Below are positions 1-8,806 of a stretch of 33,017 nt of DNA, piece after piece. Position numbers and translations under genes: made by a program. Numbering within the stretch: position 1 is the stretch's first letter; each line of letters opens with the position of its first letter. The notes under the pieces are model-generated. The model was not told the origin of the DNA and made no database searches. It worked only from the letters and a program-made list of their open reading frames with translations. The stretch lies in the NCBI GenBank assembly GCA_019239835.1, contig JAFAZJ010000154.1, forward strand, positions 1 through 33,017. The letters are read 5' to 3'. Source of the stretch: Alphaproteobacteria bacterium (GTDB lineage Bacteria > Pseudomonadota > Alphaproteobacteria > Reyranellales > Reyranellaceae).

Positions 1-46
1 CCGCGCGCTTCGGTGCTGCCTTCTTCTTCGCTTTCGCGCCCGCCAT
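1..46 (-). CDS. N-terminus of a protein running off the left edge (MAGAKAKKKAAPKRA...)
   Basis: ATG (cat at 44-46) overlaps the TGA of the next upstream gene (tca at 46-48) as TGATG on the minus strand; Lys/Ala-rich start; truncated by the window. Confidence 0.45.
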   Translation of the reverse strand, partial: MAGAKAKKKAAPKRA

Positions 47-1092
47 CACGAATTCAGCCGCGCCGCCTGCGCCATGACCTCGATCGCCTCGGGCTGGCGC
101 GAGCGGACGCTGAGCGTATCGAGACCGCAATCCTCCCAGCGGCGATAGCGCTCCTTGATGCGCGCCGCGGGGCCGACCAGCGACTTCGCGTCGACCCATT
201 CGTCGGGCACCGTGGCGATCGCCTCGTCCTTGTGGCCGGCGAGGTAGAGCTCCTGGATGCGCTTGGCGGCGTCGGCGAAGCCGTTGCGCACCATCAGGTC
301 GTTGTGGAAGTTCTTGTCCTTGTGGCCCATGCCGCCGACGTAGAGCGCGACCTCGGGCTTGAGCTTCTGCAGCGCCGCCTTGACGTCGTCCTGCACCTGC
401 ACGTGCACCGAGGTCTGGATCACGAAGTCCTTCATGCTCTTGCCGTTGCCGGCGCGGCGGAAGCCTTCCTCGAGCCAGGGCTGATAGTCCTTGAGGAAGC
501 CGGGCACGAGGCCGGTCGGCAGCCAGCCATCGGCGATCTCGCCGGTGAGCTTCACCGTCGCCTCGTTGACCGTGGCGAGATAGATCGGGATGTCGGGGTT
601 CATGTGCAGGATGGACTTCAGCGGCTTGCCGATGCCCATCGCGCCTTCGCCCTTGAAAGGCAGCGGATATTCGCGCCCGTCATGCGACACCGGCCCCTCG
701 CGGCGGAAGATCTTGCGCATGATCGCGACGTAATCCTTGAGCTGGTAGTACGGCTTGCCCCAGGGGCGGCCATACCAGCCCTCGACGATCTGCGGCCCCG
801 ACACACCGAGGCCCGCGATGAAGCGCCCGCCGCCGGCCATCGCATCGACGGTCGCTGCCGACATCGCGGCATTGGCCGGCGTGCGCGCGGCGAGCTGCAT
901 GATGCCGGTGCCAAGCTTGATCTTCTTCGTCAATCCCGCGAGGAAGGCGAGCGGCGTGACGGCATCGGAGCCATAGGCCTCGGCGGTCCACACCGAGTCG
1001 TAGCCGAGCTCCTCGGCGCGCTGCACCAGCTTGACGGGGATGTCGAGATGGGCGCCGGAATAGCCGATCGACAGGCCGAGTTTCATGGTCAT
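46..1092 (-). CDS. LLM-class flavin-dependent oxidoreductase (luciferase-like monooxygenase)
   Basis: MTMKLGLSIGYSGAHLDIPVKLVQRAEELGYDSVWTAEAYGSDAVTPLAFLAGLTKKIKLGTGI...; typical LLM N-terminus and GWLPTGL region; start 1092 or 1086, not the 1230 of the longest ORF, which runs through a repeat. Confidence 0.9.
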   Translation of the reverse strand: MTMKLGLSIGYSGAHLDIPVKLVQRAEELGYDSVWTAEAYGSDAVTPLAFLAGLTKKIKLGTGIMQLAARTPANAAMSAATVDAMAGGGRFIAGLGVSGPQIVEGWYGRPWGKPYYQLKDYVAIMRKIFRREGPVSHDGREYPLPFKGEGAMGIGKPLKSILHMNPDIPIYLATVNEATVKLTGEIADGWLPTGLVPGFLKDYQPWLEEGFRRAGNGKSMKDFVIQTSVHVQVQDDVKAALQKLKPEVALYVGGMGHKDKNFHNDLMVRNGFADAAKRIQELYLAGHKDEAIATVPDEWVDAKSLVGPAARIKERYRRWEDCGLDTLSVRSRQPEAIEVMAQAARLNS

Positions 1093-1102
1093 TTCCTCTT
1101 TT

Positions 1103-1258
1103 GCCTTCTCCCCGCGCAGGCGGGGAGAAGGTGCCCGAAGGGCGGATGAGGGGCTTCGCGGAGACTCGACGACACGGACCGATGCAGTTGCGCGAGGAAG
1201 CCCCTCATCCGCCTCGCTGGCGCCCGGCACCTTCTCCCCGCCTGCGCGGGGAGAAGGC
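1103..1258. repeat. REPIN/BIME-like nested inverted repeat (two CCTTCTCCCCG-N6-CGGGGAGAAGG hairpins in inverted orientation)
   Basis: Hairpins at 1104-1131 and 1230-1257, each with 11-bp perfect arms; the flanks (gtgcccgaagggcggatgaggggctt vs aagcccctcatccgcc...ggcacc) also pair, giving one large imperfect palindrome. Confidence 0.85.
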
Positions 1259-1263
1259 AGTCG

Positions 1264-2289
1264 TCATTCCGTGCTCGCGTCGGCCAGCTCGGGGATCCAG
1301 CTCTTCTTCTCGCCGGCGTAGAGCCCGCCGGGATTGCCGTGCACCGTCGTGCGCCACATCACGCGGTTCTGCACCGATGCATCGAACCAGGTCGCGGCGT
1401 GCACCAGGCAGCGATTGTCCCAGACGATCAGGTCGCCCTGGTCCCACTCGTGCACGTAGATGAATTCTGGCCGCGTGTAGTGCGCCATCAGTTCGTCGAC
1501 CAGTGCGGCGCCGTCGCCATGCGGGCCGGGCTGCATGCCGACAAACGGGCCTTCGAACCAGTCCATCTGGCCGGACTCGCAGAGATAGAGCGCAGGCTTG
1601 CCGGTCACTGGATGGATGCGCACCACCGGCTGGCGCTGCGAGCGCTCATGCGCGGCGAAGGCGCGCGGCTGGATGCCGGCCAACGCCTTGTCGCGCGAGC
1701 GGCCCGAGCCGGGCTGCGCATGCAGACCCTCGAGCTGGCCGACCTTGCGCTTCAGCTCCGATGACAGCGCCTCGTAGGCGAGCGTGCCGCTGGCGAAGAG
1801 CGTCTGGCCCTGATCGCGCGTGACCGGCGCAACGGCAAAGAACAGCGAGATGTCCGGCGGCGGCCGGCGATAGCTCTGGTCGGTGTGCCAGCCCTTGCGT
1901 TGCGGGTACTGCACCGGGAACTTGCCATCAGCGGTCAGTGGCGGCTCGGGCCGGGGCGGCGGCATGCGGCTCACCGGCGGCACGTTGGAGACGATGAAGA
2001 TCTCCGGCACGGTGTCGTGCACCTGATGGCGCGGCGTGAGCGTGCGGCGATAATCCTCGACCTCGGGTCCGAACAGCCGGCTGAGCCGCACCAGCAGCGC
2101 GGCATCCTGCGCGATGTCGTGCAAGCCCTTCAGCAGCAGCACGCCGCCGCTGGCCGCGAGCGCCTTGGGCAGGGCGGCCGGCTGTGCCTCGGCGGCCTTC
2201 ACGACGGCCTGGGCATCGCCCGATGTGCGCGCAATGCCGCCGAAACGCGCGCCGGGCAGGGGAGTCTCGAGAGTGAAGAAGCTGCTCAT
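1264..2289 (-). CDS. TauD/TfdA-family Fe(II)/2-oxoglutarate-dependent dioxygenase
   Basis: WHTDQSYRRPPPDISLFFAV (HxD) and DNRCLVHAATWFD...NRVMWRTTVHG (distal His and Arg) motifs. Confidence 0.88.
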   Translation of the reverse strand: MSSFFTLETPLPGARFGGIARTSGDAQAVVKAAEAQPAALPKALAASGGVLLLKGLHDIAQDAALLVRLSRLFGPEVEDYRRTLTPRHQVHDTVPEIFIVSNVPPVSRMPPPRPEPPLTADGKFPVQYPQRKGWHTDQSYRRPPPDISLFFAVAPVTRDQGQTLFASGTLAYEALSSELKRKVGQLEGLHAQPGSGRSRDKALAGIQPRAFAAHERSQRQPVVRIHPVTGKPALYLCESGQMDWFEGPFVGMQPGPHGDGAALVDELMAHYTRPEFIYVHEWDQGDLIVWDNRCLVHAATWFDASVQNRVMWRTTVHGNPGGLYAGEKKSWIPELADASTE

Positions 2290-2304
2290 GGCGACATCCT
2301 GCCC

Positions 2305-2823
2305 CTATTTCGCGGCGGGATCGAGCGCGACGGCCATCAGCTTCTCGTCGTAATAGCGGCCATTCTGTTTCAGCGAGTGGACCTCGTGGCCATACACGAC
2401 GAAGCCGCAGGAGCGGTAGAGGCGCTGGGCGGTCTCGTTGTCACTGACGACCGACAGCTGGACCAGCTCGACGCGCCCGCGCGCATGCCGCAGCACCGCC
2501 TCGACCAGTTGCTTGCCAACGCCCAGGCCGCGCGCGGCGGAGCGCACGTACATGCCCCACAGATAGCCCTTGTGCTCGCGCTTCGGGCCGACCTGCGTGC
2601 GGTAGCCGGCCATGCCGAGCAACGCCGATCCGCGGAAGGCGCCGAAGACGTCCGAGCGTCCCAGCAGGTCGGCGAACTGCTCGATCGTGTATGTCCGCTC
2701 CAACTCGTAGGCGCTGCCGAAGGCTTCCGGCGCGGCCTGTAGCGCTTCCAGCCGGATCTCGCGATAGAGGGGAGCGTCGCTCGGCGCTATCCGGCGGGTC
2801 TCGATGTCGGAGCCGTTTGTCAT
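2305..2823 (-). CDS. GNAT-family N-acetyltransferase
   Basis: MYVRSAARGLGVGKQLVEAVLRHA...VVSDNETAQRLYRSCGFVVYG: acetyl-CoA binding R/Q-x-x-G-x-G/A type motif and C-terminal GFxxxG. Confidence 0.9.
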   Translation of the reverse strand: MTNGSDIETRRIAPSDAPLYREIRLEALQAAPEAFGSAYELERTYTIEQFADLLGRSDVFGAFRGSALLGMAGYRTQVGPKREHKGYLWGMYVRSAARGLGVGKQLVEAVLRHARGRVELVQLSVVSDNETAQRLYRSCGFVVYGHEVHSLKQNGRYYDEKLMAVALDPAAK

Positions 2824-2888
2824 GGCGTCTGACTACCATGTCGATGGCGTCGATGCGCTATGATCCCGCCCGAGCATCGGGGGAGCCC

Positions 2889-3767
2889 ATGAAATTCGCA
2901 CTGCATTTCGGCAACAACACCTATCCCGACCCAGACGGCGCGCGAAAGGTTGCGCTCGCGGCGGAAGCGGCGGGCTTCGACTCGCTGTTCGCGGTCGACC
3001 ACGTGGTGTTCCCCGACAACTACACCTCGACCTATCCCTATGCGCCCAGCGGCCGGTTGCCGGGCGGGCCGGAAAGCCCGATCCCTGATCCGCTGATCTG
3101 GATGACCTGGGTGGCCGCCGCGACCACGAAGCTGCGCTTCATGACCGGCGTGCTCATCCTGCCGCAGCGCAATCCGCTGGTGCTGGCCAAGCAAGTGGCG
3201 ACCATGGACCACCTCAGCGGCGGGCGCATCGAGCTGGGCATCGGCGTCGGCTGGCTGAAGGAGGAGTTCGAGGCGGTGGGCGTGCCCTTCGAGCGCCGCG
3301 GCAAGCGCGCCGACGAATACATCGCGGCCATGCGCGTGCTGTGGGCCAAGGATGCCGCCAGCTTCAAGGGCGAGTTCGTGAATTTCGACACCGTGAGCTG
3401 CAATCCCAAGCCCGTGCGCGGTGCGGTGCCGATCCTGGTCGGCGGCCATTCCGAGGCGGCGGCCAAGCGCGCCGGGCGGCTGGCCGACGGCTTCTTTCCC
3501 TCGATCGGCTCGTCGATCGATCCGATGGGGCTGTGGGACATCGTGCGCCGCGCGGCCGAGGCCAAGGGACGCGATCCGCAATCGGTCGAGCTGCTGATGG
3601 GCTGCCCCGACGCGCTGCCGGATTCGGGCAAAGATCCGCATGCCGCAGTCGAGGAGCGCATCAAGAAGGGCGTGAAGCGCATCGTCGTGCCGGCCACCGC
3701 CTTCCGCCGCAACCTTGAAGACGGTCTTGCACGCTTCGGCGAGACCGTGATCCGTCCCTTCTCGTGA
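2889..3767 (+). CDS. LLM-class flavin-dependent oxidoreductase
   Basis: MKFALHFGNNTYPDPDGARKVALAAEAAGFDSLFAVDHVVFP...LGIGVGWLKEEFEAVGVPFERRGKRADEYI; GVGWLKEEFEA is typical of LLM proteins; ATG at 2889 rather than the longer ORF start at 2691. Confidence 0.92.
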   Translation: MKFALHFGNNTYPDPDGARKVALAAEAAGFDSLFAVDHVVFPDNYTSTYPYAPSGRLPGGPESPIPDPLIWMTWVAAATTKLRFMTGVLILPQRNPLVLAKQVATMDHLSGGRIELGIGVGWLKEEFEAVGVPFERRGKRADEYIAAMRVLWAKDAASFKGEFVNFDTVSCNPKPVRGAVPILVGGHSEAAAKRAGRLADGFFPSIGSSIDPMGLWDIVRRAAEAKGRDPQSVELLMGCPDALPDSGKDPHAAVEERIKKGVKRIVVPATAFRRNLEDGLARFGETVIRPFS

Positions 3768-3779
3768 GTTGAGGATCGT

Positions 3780-4880
3780 GTGATGCAGTTTCCGCCGCCC
3801 GATGGGCAGACCTGGCCGAGCGTGACGCCGAAAGACGCCGGCTTCGATTCCGATGCGCTGGCCGACGCGATCAACTTCGCCCGCGGGCACGAGATCGGCT
3901 GGCCGCTCAGCCTGCGCGATCATCTGCTCGCGGGTCATTTCGAGCAGCCCGGCGATGCCGAGATCATCGGCCCGATCCGCGATCGTGGCGCGACCAACGG
4001 CATGGTGCTGCGCGACGGCCGCGTCGTGGCGCGCTGGGGCAACACGCGGCAGGAGGACTACACCTTCAGCGTCGCCAAGAGCTACATGTCGATCTGTGCG
4101 GGTCTCGCCTATGACGACGGGCTGATCACCGATGTCGACGAGCCGGTGGGCAAGACGGTGAAGGATGGCGGCTTCGACAGCGCGCAGAACGCGCCGATCA
4201 CCTGGCGGCATCTCCTGACCAACACGTCGGAATGGGAAGGCGAGCTGTTCGGCAAGAGCGAGAAGATCGATCGCGGCCGCAGTCTCGCCACCGAGGGCAG
4301 CCGCAAGAAGGGTGACCGCGTGCTGCAGGCGCCGGGCACGGTCTGGGAATACAACGACGTGCGCGTGAACCGCTGTGGCCTGTCGGTGCTGCGCCGCCTG
4401 AAGCGCGGTCTGCCCGAGGTCTTCGCCGAGCGCATCATGAAGCCCATCGGCGCGTCGAGCGGCTGGAGTTGGCGCGGCTATTCGACGTCGACGGTCGATG
4501 TCGACGGCAAGCAGATCGAGAGCGTCGCGGGCGGTACGCATTGGGGTGGCGGCGTGTGTATTCATGCCGAGGATCAGGCGCGCATCGGTCTGCTGATGGC
4601 CAACGACGGCATTTGGAACGGCAAGCGTCTGCTGTCGCAGGAGTGGATTGGCCTGTCGCTGCAGCCTTGCCCGCTGAACGTGAGCTACGGCTTCTTCTGG
4701 TGGCTGAACGCGCAAGGCGTCCGCATGCCTGCGGCACCACACAGCAACTTTTTCGCCGTCGGCGCCGGCGGCAACATGACCTGGATCGACCGCGAGCACG
4801 ACATCGTCGCCGTGATGCGCTGGCTCGACCCGGCGCACCAGAACGAGTTCATCGGCAAGGTGCTGGGCGCGTTGCGATAG
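3780..4880 (+). CDS. Serine hydrolase of the beta-lactamase/penicillin-binding fold (class C-like)
   Basis: SVAKSY (SxxK), YNDV (YxN-like) and GGTHWGGG regions; GTG at 3780 or ATG at 3783. Confidence 0.85.
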   Translation: MMQFPPPDGQTWPSVTPKDAGFDSDALADAINFARGHEIGWPLSLRDHLLAGHFEQPGDAEIIGPIRDRGATNGMVLRDGRVVARWGNTRQEDYTFSVAKSYMSICAGLAYDDGLITDVDEPVGKTVKDGGFDSAQNAPITWRHLLTNTSEWEGELFGKSEKIDRGRSLATEGSRKKGDRVLQAPGTVWEYNDVRVNRCGLSVLRRLKRGLPEVFAERIMKPIGASSGWSWRGYSTSTVDVDGKQIESVAGGTHWGGGVCIHAEDQARIGLLMANDGIWNGKRLLSQEWIGLSLQPCPLNVSYGFFWWLNAQGVRMPAAPHSNFFAVGAGGNMTWIDREHDIVAVMRWLDPAHQNEFIGKVLGALR

Positions 4881-4890
4881 GAAGAGGACG

Positions 4891-4961
4891 AACCACAGAG
4901 ACACAGAGGAAAACCAAGACGAGGAAAACCTCTCTTCCTTATTCTCTGTGTCTCTGTGGTT
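4891..4961. repeat. Long palindrome (aaccacagagacacagag ... ctctgtgtctctgtggtt) between convergent genes; possible bidirectional terminator
   Basis: Perfect 18-bp arms 4891-4908 and 4944-4961; the loop contains a direct repeat gaggaaaacc at 4907-4916 and 4921-4930. Confidence 0.9.
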
Positions 4962-4967
4962 AATCTC

Positions 4968-6143
4968 TTAGTAGAAGATTCCCGGCTGCTCGATGCCCAG
5001 CAGGATCTGGCCCACCGTCTCGAAATGCTGGGCGCGGGACTGGATCTGTTGCGAGACGGTGTGCAGGTCGCGCCAGCGGCGTTCGAAGGCGCTGCCAAGG
5101 AAGATCGAGGTGGTGCCGGCGGCCTTGTAGCACCAATCGGCGACCGACTCGGACGTGGTGATGGCGTGGGCGCAGGCCAGGCGCACGCGGGCGCGCTCGG
5201 GCGTGTCGATCGGCGCGATGTCGTCGGCGTGGGCGTAGATGTCCTTCAGGGTCTCGACGAGATAGGCGTGCGCGGCGTCGAGCTCGGCTCGGGTGCGGGC
5301 GACCTTGTCCTGGATCGTCGCGCTGTCGGCGAGGCGACCGAGGTAGCGCGGTGCCTTCGCCGTTGCCAGCGCCATGAACGCCTCGTGCATGGCGCGCGCC
5401 AGACCCATGGCGACGCCGGCGACGCCCACGGCGTAGAGGCCCTGCATGGTGAAGGCATAGAGCGGCCCGCGCACCAGTCGCAGCGCTGGGTCCTCACGCG
5501 TCGAGCTGAAGGCCTCGGGCACGAAGACGTCGTCGATGCTGTAGGAGTCGCTCGCCGTGCCGCGCAGACCGATCACGTCCCAGGTGTGGATCAGGGTCGC
5601 CTGGCCCACCGGCAGCAGCAGGGTGCGGATGGTGGGGCGGCCCCATTTGTTCAGGCGCAGCGAGCCGTCGGCCTCGACCACCTGGCAATGCGCGCCCATC
5701 CAGGTGGCCTGGCGGCAGCCCGATGCGAAGTCCCAGCGGCCCTTCACGACGTAACCGCCCTCGACTGCCTTGGCGCGGCAGGCATTGGGCGGGCCCCAGG
5801 CGATGACCGTGCGCGGGTCGCTGTAGATCGTGCGCGCGATGTCGGCCGGCAGGAACGGCGCGATCAGGGCGGAGCTGTTGGCGACGAAGAGGTTCCAGCC
5901 CACCGAGCCGTCGTGCTTGGCGATCTCCTGGATGGCGTCGAGATAGACCCAGGGCTCGACCTCGTCGCCGCCGCACATGCGCGGCAGCAGCATGCGGGCG
6001 AGGCGCGCGGTGTGGATCGAGGACAGCAGCGGCTCGGGGATGCGCTGCGTGCGCTCGATCTCGTCGGCGGCGGCATCGAGCTGCCCCGAGATGTCGCGCA
6101 CCCGCTGCAGCGGATCGATATGCGGTCGCGGCAGGTCGTCCAT
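4968..6143 (-). CDS. Acyl-CoA dehydrogenase-fold flavoprotein (group D flavin monooxygenase / HsaA-DszC-like)
   Basis: RIPEPLLSSIHTARLARMLLPRMCGGDEVEPWVYLDAIQEIAKHDGSVGWNLFVANSSA...GGYVVKGRWDFASGC...; GYVVKGRWDFASG typical of this subfamily; ATG at 6143 preceded by gaggag. Confidence 0.85.
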   Translation of the reverse strand: MDDLPRPHIDPLQRVRDISGQLDAAADEIERTQRIPEPLLSSIHTARLARMLLPRMCGGDEVEPWVYLDAIQEIAKHDGSVGWNLFVANSSALIAPFLPADIARTIYSDPRTVIAWGPPNACRAKAVEGGYVVKGRWDFASGCRQATWMGAHCQVVEADGSLRLNKWGRPTIRTLLLPVGQATLIHTWDVIGLRGTASDSYSIDDVFVPEAFSSTREDPALRLVRGPLYAFTMQGLYAVGVAGVAMGLARAMHEAFMALATAKAPRYLGRLADSATIQDKVARTRAELDAAHAYLVETLKDIYAHADDIAPIDTPERARVRLACAHAITTSESVADWCYKAAGTTSIFLGSAFERRWRDLHTVSQQIQSRAQHFETVGQILLGIEQPGIFY

Positions 6144-6161
6144 GACGGATCTCCTCAACCT

Positions 6162-6229
6162 CTGTCATTCCGAGCGTAGCGAGGAATCTTGAAGCCGGGA
6201 AAGATTCCTCGCTTCGCTCGGAATGACAG
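6162..6229. repeat. Long palindromic intergenic repeat, family B copy 1
   Basis: 29-nt arms 6162-6190 (ctgtcattccgagcgtagcgaggaatctt) and 6201-6229 (aagattcctcgcttcgctcggaatgacag) with one mismatch and a 10-nt loop. Confidence 0.93.
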
Positions 6230-6236
6230 GCGTGCG

Positions 6237-7811
6237 TTAGGGCTGGATGTCGAGCCCCTTGTAAAGCGCGGCGCCGTAGTTGCCGTGGGCGCGCACGTTC
6301 TTGATCGACTTCTTGGCGATCAGGTGCAGGCGGCTGTGCGCCGCCGGGATCATCAGCGCTTCATCATGCACCAGCTTCTGCACCTTGAAGAAGGCCTCGC
6401 GCCGCGCGTCCTCCGACGTGGCGCCGCGGCCGGCTTCGAGCAGCTTGTCGGTCTGCGGGTCGCCCCACATCATACGGTTCGGCACCGGCCGGTTCTTGGA
6501 GTAGTAGTACAGATAGAGCTGGTCGCCGGCCGAGGTGTAGGGCACCGACAAGGTCCAGATGTCGTACTCCTGCAGCGCGATCTTCTGGAAGAAGACCGTC
6601 GGGTCCCACATCTGGATCTTGATGTCGACACCGACCTTGCGCGCCGCGCCCTGCAGCACTTCCGACAGCTTGGGATTCTGGCCCACGGTGTAGGAATAAA
6701 GCAGCAGCTCGAGCTTCTTGCCGTCCTTGTGGCGGAAGCCGTCGCTTTCCATCGTCCAGCCCGCTTCGTCGAGCAGGCGCTTGCTGAGCTCGACGTCCTG
6801 CTTGGTCAGCACGTCGAGCGTCGCCGGATCGAAATCCTGCGCCTTGGGATGCACCAGCGAGCGCGCCACCTCGGCCTGGCCGAAGAAGATCGCCTTGTTG
6901 ATCTCCTCGCGGTCGAGCAGGTGGCTGAGCGCGGCGCGCACGCGCTTGTCCTTCATGTGCTCGCGCGTCGTCTTCAGGCCGTAGTAGTAGAGCGTGAAGA
7001 ACGCCTCGGGCTCGTAGACCGCGAGGTTGGGCGCCTTCTTGAACGCATCGATCGCCTGCAGCGGCGCCCAGTGCGTGAAATCGGCCTGGCCGGCGAGCAT
7101 CGCGGCCATGCGCGTGGTCTCCTCCGGTACGATGCGCCAGATCATGCGCTCGTACTTCACCGGGCCGGCATCCTTGTAGACGCCGGTCGGGCCCCATTTG
7201 TAGGCGGCGTGACGCTTCAGAACGAGGTCCTTGCGCGGCTCCCACGACTCCCAGCACAGCGGGCCGGTGCCGTCGAAACCCTTGACGCCGAAATCCGCCC
7301 CCAGCGCCTTGACGTTGTCCTCGTTGATGATGGTGGCGGCGAAATTGCTGAGGTCGATCAGCAGCTCCGAGTGCGGCCGCTTCAGCTTGTAGACGAGCGT
7401 GTAGGGATCGGGCGCCGTAAGGCTGTCGATCTCGCCCAGCCGCCAGTAGAACGGGAACTTGGCTTCTGGATTGGCGAGCCGCGTGAAGGAGTAGATCACG
7501 TCCGCAGCGGTGAACTTCTTGCCGCTGCAGAAGGTGACGTCGTCGCGCAGCTTGAACGTGTAGGTCAGGCCGTCGGCCGAGATGTCCCACGACTTCGCCA
7601 GGAGCGGATGGACCGACTTCAGGTCCCAGCCCATCGCCACCAGCGTGTCGCCCATCATGTACATCGGGTGGCCCATGCCACTCGATGTGTTGCTGTGCGG
7701 GTCGTATTTCGGTGCGTCCTGCGAGCGGATGTTGATGAAGGTCTGCGCCTGCAACGAGGCGGACGCAATGCTCAACGATGCAGCCAACGCCGCAACCCAA
7801 CGCAGCTTCAT
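6237..7811 (-). CDS. ABC transporter family 5 (peptide/nickel/opine-type) solute-binding protein
   Basis: Signal peptide MKLRWVAALAASLSIASASLQAQ; KSWDISADGLTYTFKLRDDVTFCSGKKFTAADVIYSFTRLANPE... is the SBP family 5 signature. Confidence 0.93.
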   Translation of the reverse strand: MKLRWVAALAASLSIASASLQAQTFINIRSQDAPKYDPHSNTSSGMGHPMYMMGDTLVAMGWDLKSVHPLLAKSWDISADGLTYTFKLRDDVTFCSGKKFTAADVIYSFTRLANPEAKFPFYWRLGEIDSLTAPDPYTLVYKLKRPHSELLIDLSNFAATIINEDNVKALGADFGVKGFDGTGPLCWESWEPRKDLVLKRHAAYKWGPTGVYKDAGPVKYERMIWRIVPEETTRMAAMLAGQADFTHWAPLQAIDAFKKAPNLAVYEPEAFFTLYYYGLKTTREHMKDKRVRAALSHLLDREEINKAIFFGQAEVARSLVHPKAQDFDPATLDVLTKQDVELSKRLLDEAGWTMESDGFRHKDGKKLELLLYSYTVGQNPKLSEVLQGAARKVGVDIKIQMWDPTVFFQKIALQEYDIWTLSVPYTSAGDQLYLYYYSKNRPVPNRMMWGDPQTDKLLEAGRGATSEDARREAFFKVQKLVHDEALMIPAAHSRLHLIAKKSIKNVRAHGNYGAALYKGLDIQP

Positions 7812-7840
7812 CCGACGCACCCTCCCGTTGCTGTCTTGCT

Positions 7841-8785
7841 TCACCCCCCGGCGACGCCCTGGGTGTTGACGTATAGTGAATACAAACTGTGGCTCGCCGC
7901 CATGAACAGGCGGTTGCGGTACCGCCCACCGAAACAGAGATTGGCGCAACGTTCCGGCAGGTCGATGTGGCCGATCGGCTGGCCGGAATTGTTGAAGATG
8001 CGCACGCCGTCGAGCTCGGCGCTGCCCATGCCCCAGCCACACCACAGGTTGCCCTCGATGTCGACGCGGAAGCCGTCGGGCGAGCCGCCGGCGCCGGCAT
8101 CGATCAGCACCTTGCCCTTGCCCAGCTTGGTGCCGCCGCCGGTCACGTCGTAGGCGAGGATCGTGCGATTGGGCTCAGCGCGCGAGGCTACGACGTAGAG
8201 GATCTTCTCGTCGGGCGAGAAGGCCAGCCCATTGGGGCCGGGGATGTCGTCGGCCATCACCGTGAGCTTGCCGGTCTTGCCGTCGAGGCGATAGACGGCG
8301 GGTTTGTTCTCGGACTCGTCCTTGTGGCCCTCGTAGTAGCCGAGGATGCCGAACACCGGATCGGTGAACCACACCGAGCCGTCCGACTTCACGACGATGT
8401 CGTTGGGCGAGTTCAGCTTCTTGCCGTTGTAGCTGTCGGCCAGCACGGTGATCGAGCCGTCGATCTCGGTGCGGGTGACGCGCCGCGCATCATGCTCGCA
8501 GGTCACCAGGCGGCCCTGGCGGTCGCGCGTGTGCCCGTTGGCGTTGTTGCTGGGCTTGCGGAAGATCGAGACCTGGCCGGTCTCCTCATCCCAGCGCAGG
8601 ATGCGGTTGTTGGGGATGTCGCTCCACAGCAGAAAGCGGCCATCGCCGAACCACACCGGGCCCTCGGACCAGCGGCAGCCGGTGTACAGGCGCTCGACCG
8701 ATGCCAGCGGCAGGCGGTATCGGGTGAAGGCCGGATCGAGGATCCGCACGGCCGGATCGGGATAACGCTCGCTGGGCTGCCACAT
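7841..8785 (-). CDS. SMP-30/gluconolactonase/LRE-family protein
   Basis: RWSEGPVWFGDGRFLLWSDIPNNRILRWDEETGQVSIFRKPSNNANGHTRDRQGRLVTCEHDARRVTR...LNSPNDIVVKSDGSVWFTDPVFGI. Confidence 0.93.
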   Translation of the reverse strand: MWQPSERYPDPAVRILDPAFTRYRLPLASVERLYTGCRWSEGPVWFGDGRFLLWSDIPNNRILRWDEETGQVSIFRKPSNNANGHTRDRQGRLVTCEHDARRVTRTEIDGSITVLADSYNGKKLNSPNDIVVKSDGSVWFTDPVFGILGYYEGHKDESENKPAVYRLDGKTGKLTVMADDIPGPNGLAFSPDEKILYVVASRAEPNRTILAYDVTGGGTKLGKGKVLIDAGAGGSPDGFRVDIEGNLWCGWGMGSAELDGVRIFNNSGQPIGHIDLPERCANLCFGGRYRNRLFMAASHSLYSLYVNTQGVAGG

Positions 8786-8806
8786 GGTGTCCTCCGCCTC
8801 GGTGTG

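Noticed and set aside
46-3767. F420 dependence of the two LLM oxidoreductases
   Set aside because: LLM proteins are often auto-annotated as F420-dependent, but no F420 biosynthesis genes are seen here; FMN use is at least as likely, so no cofactor claim is made.
2820-4904. 694-aa minus-strand ORF
   Set aside because: Antisense to two recognisable plus-strand genes (LLM oxidoreductase and serine hydrolase); no family motif.
6189-8153. 654-aa plus-strand ORF starting in the palindrome
   Set aside because: Antisense to the SBP and SMP-30 genes, begins in a repeat, no recognisable domain.
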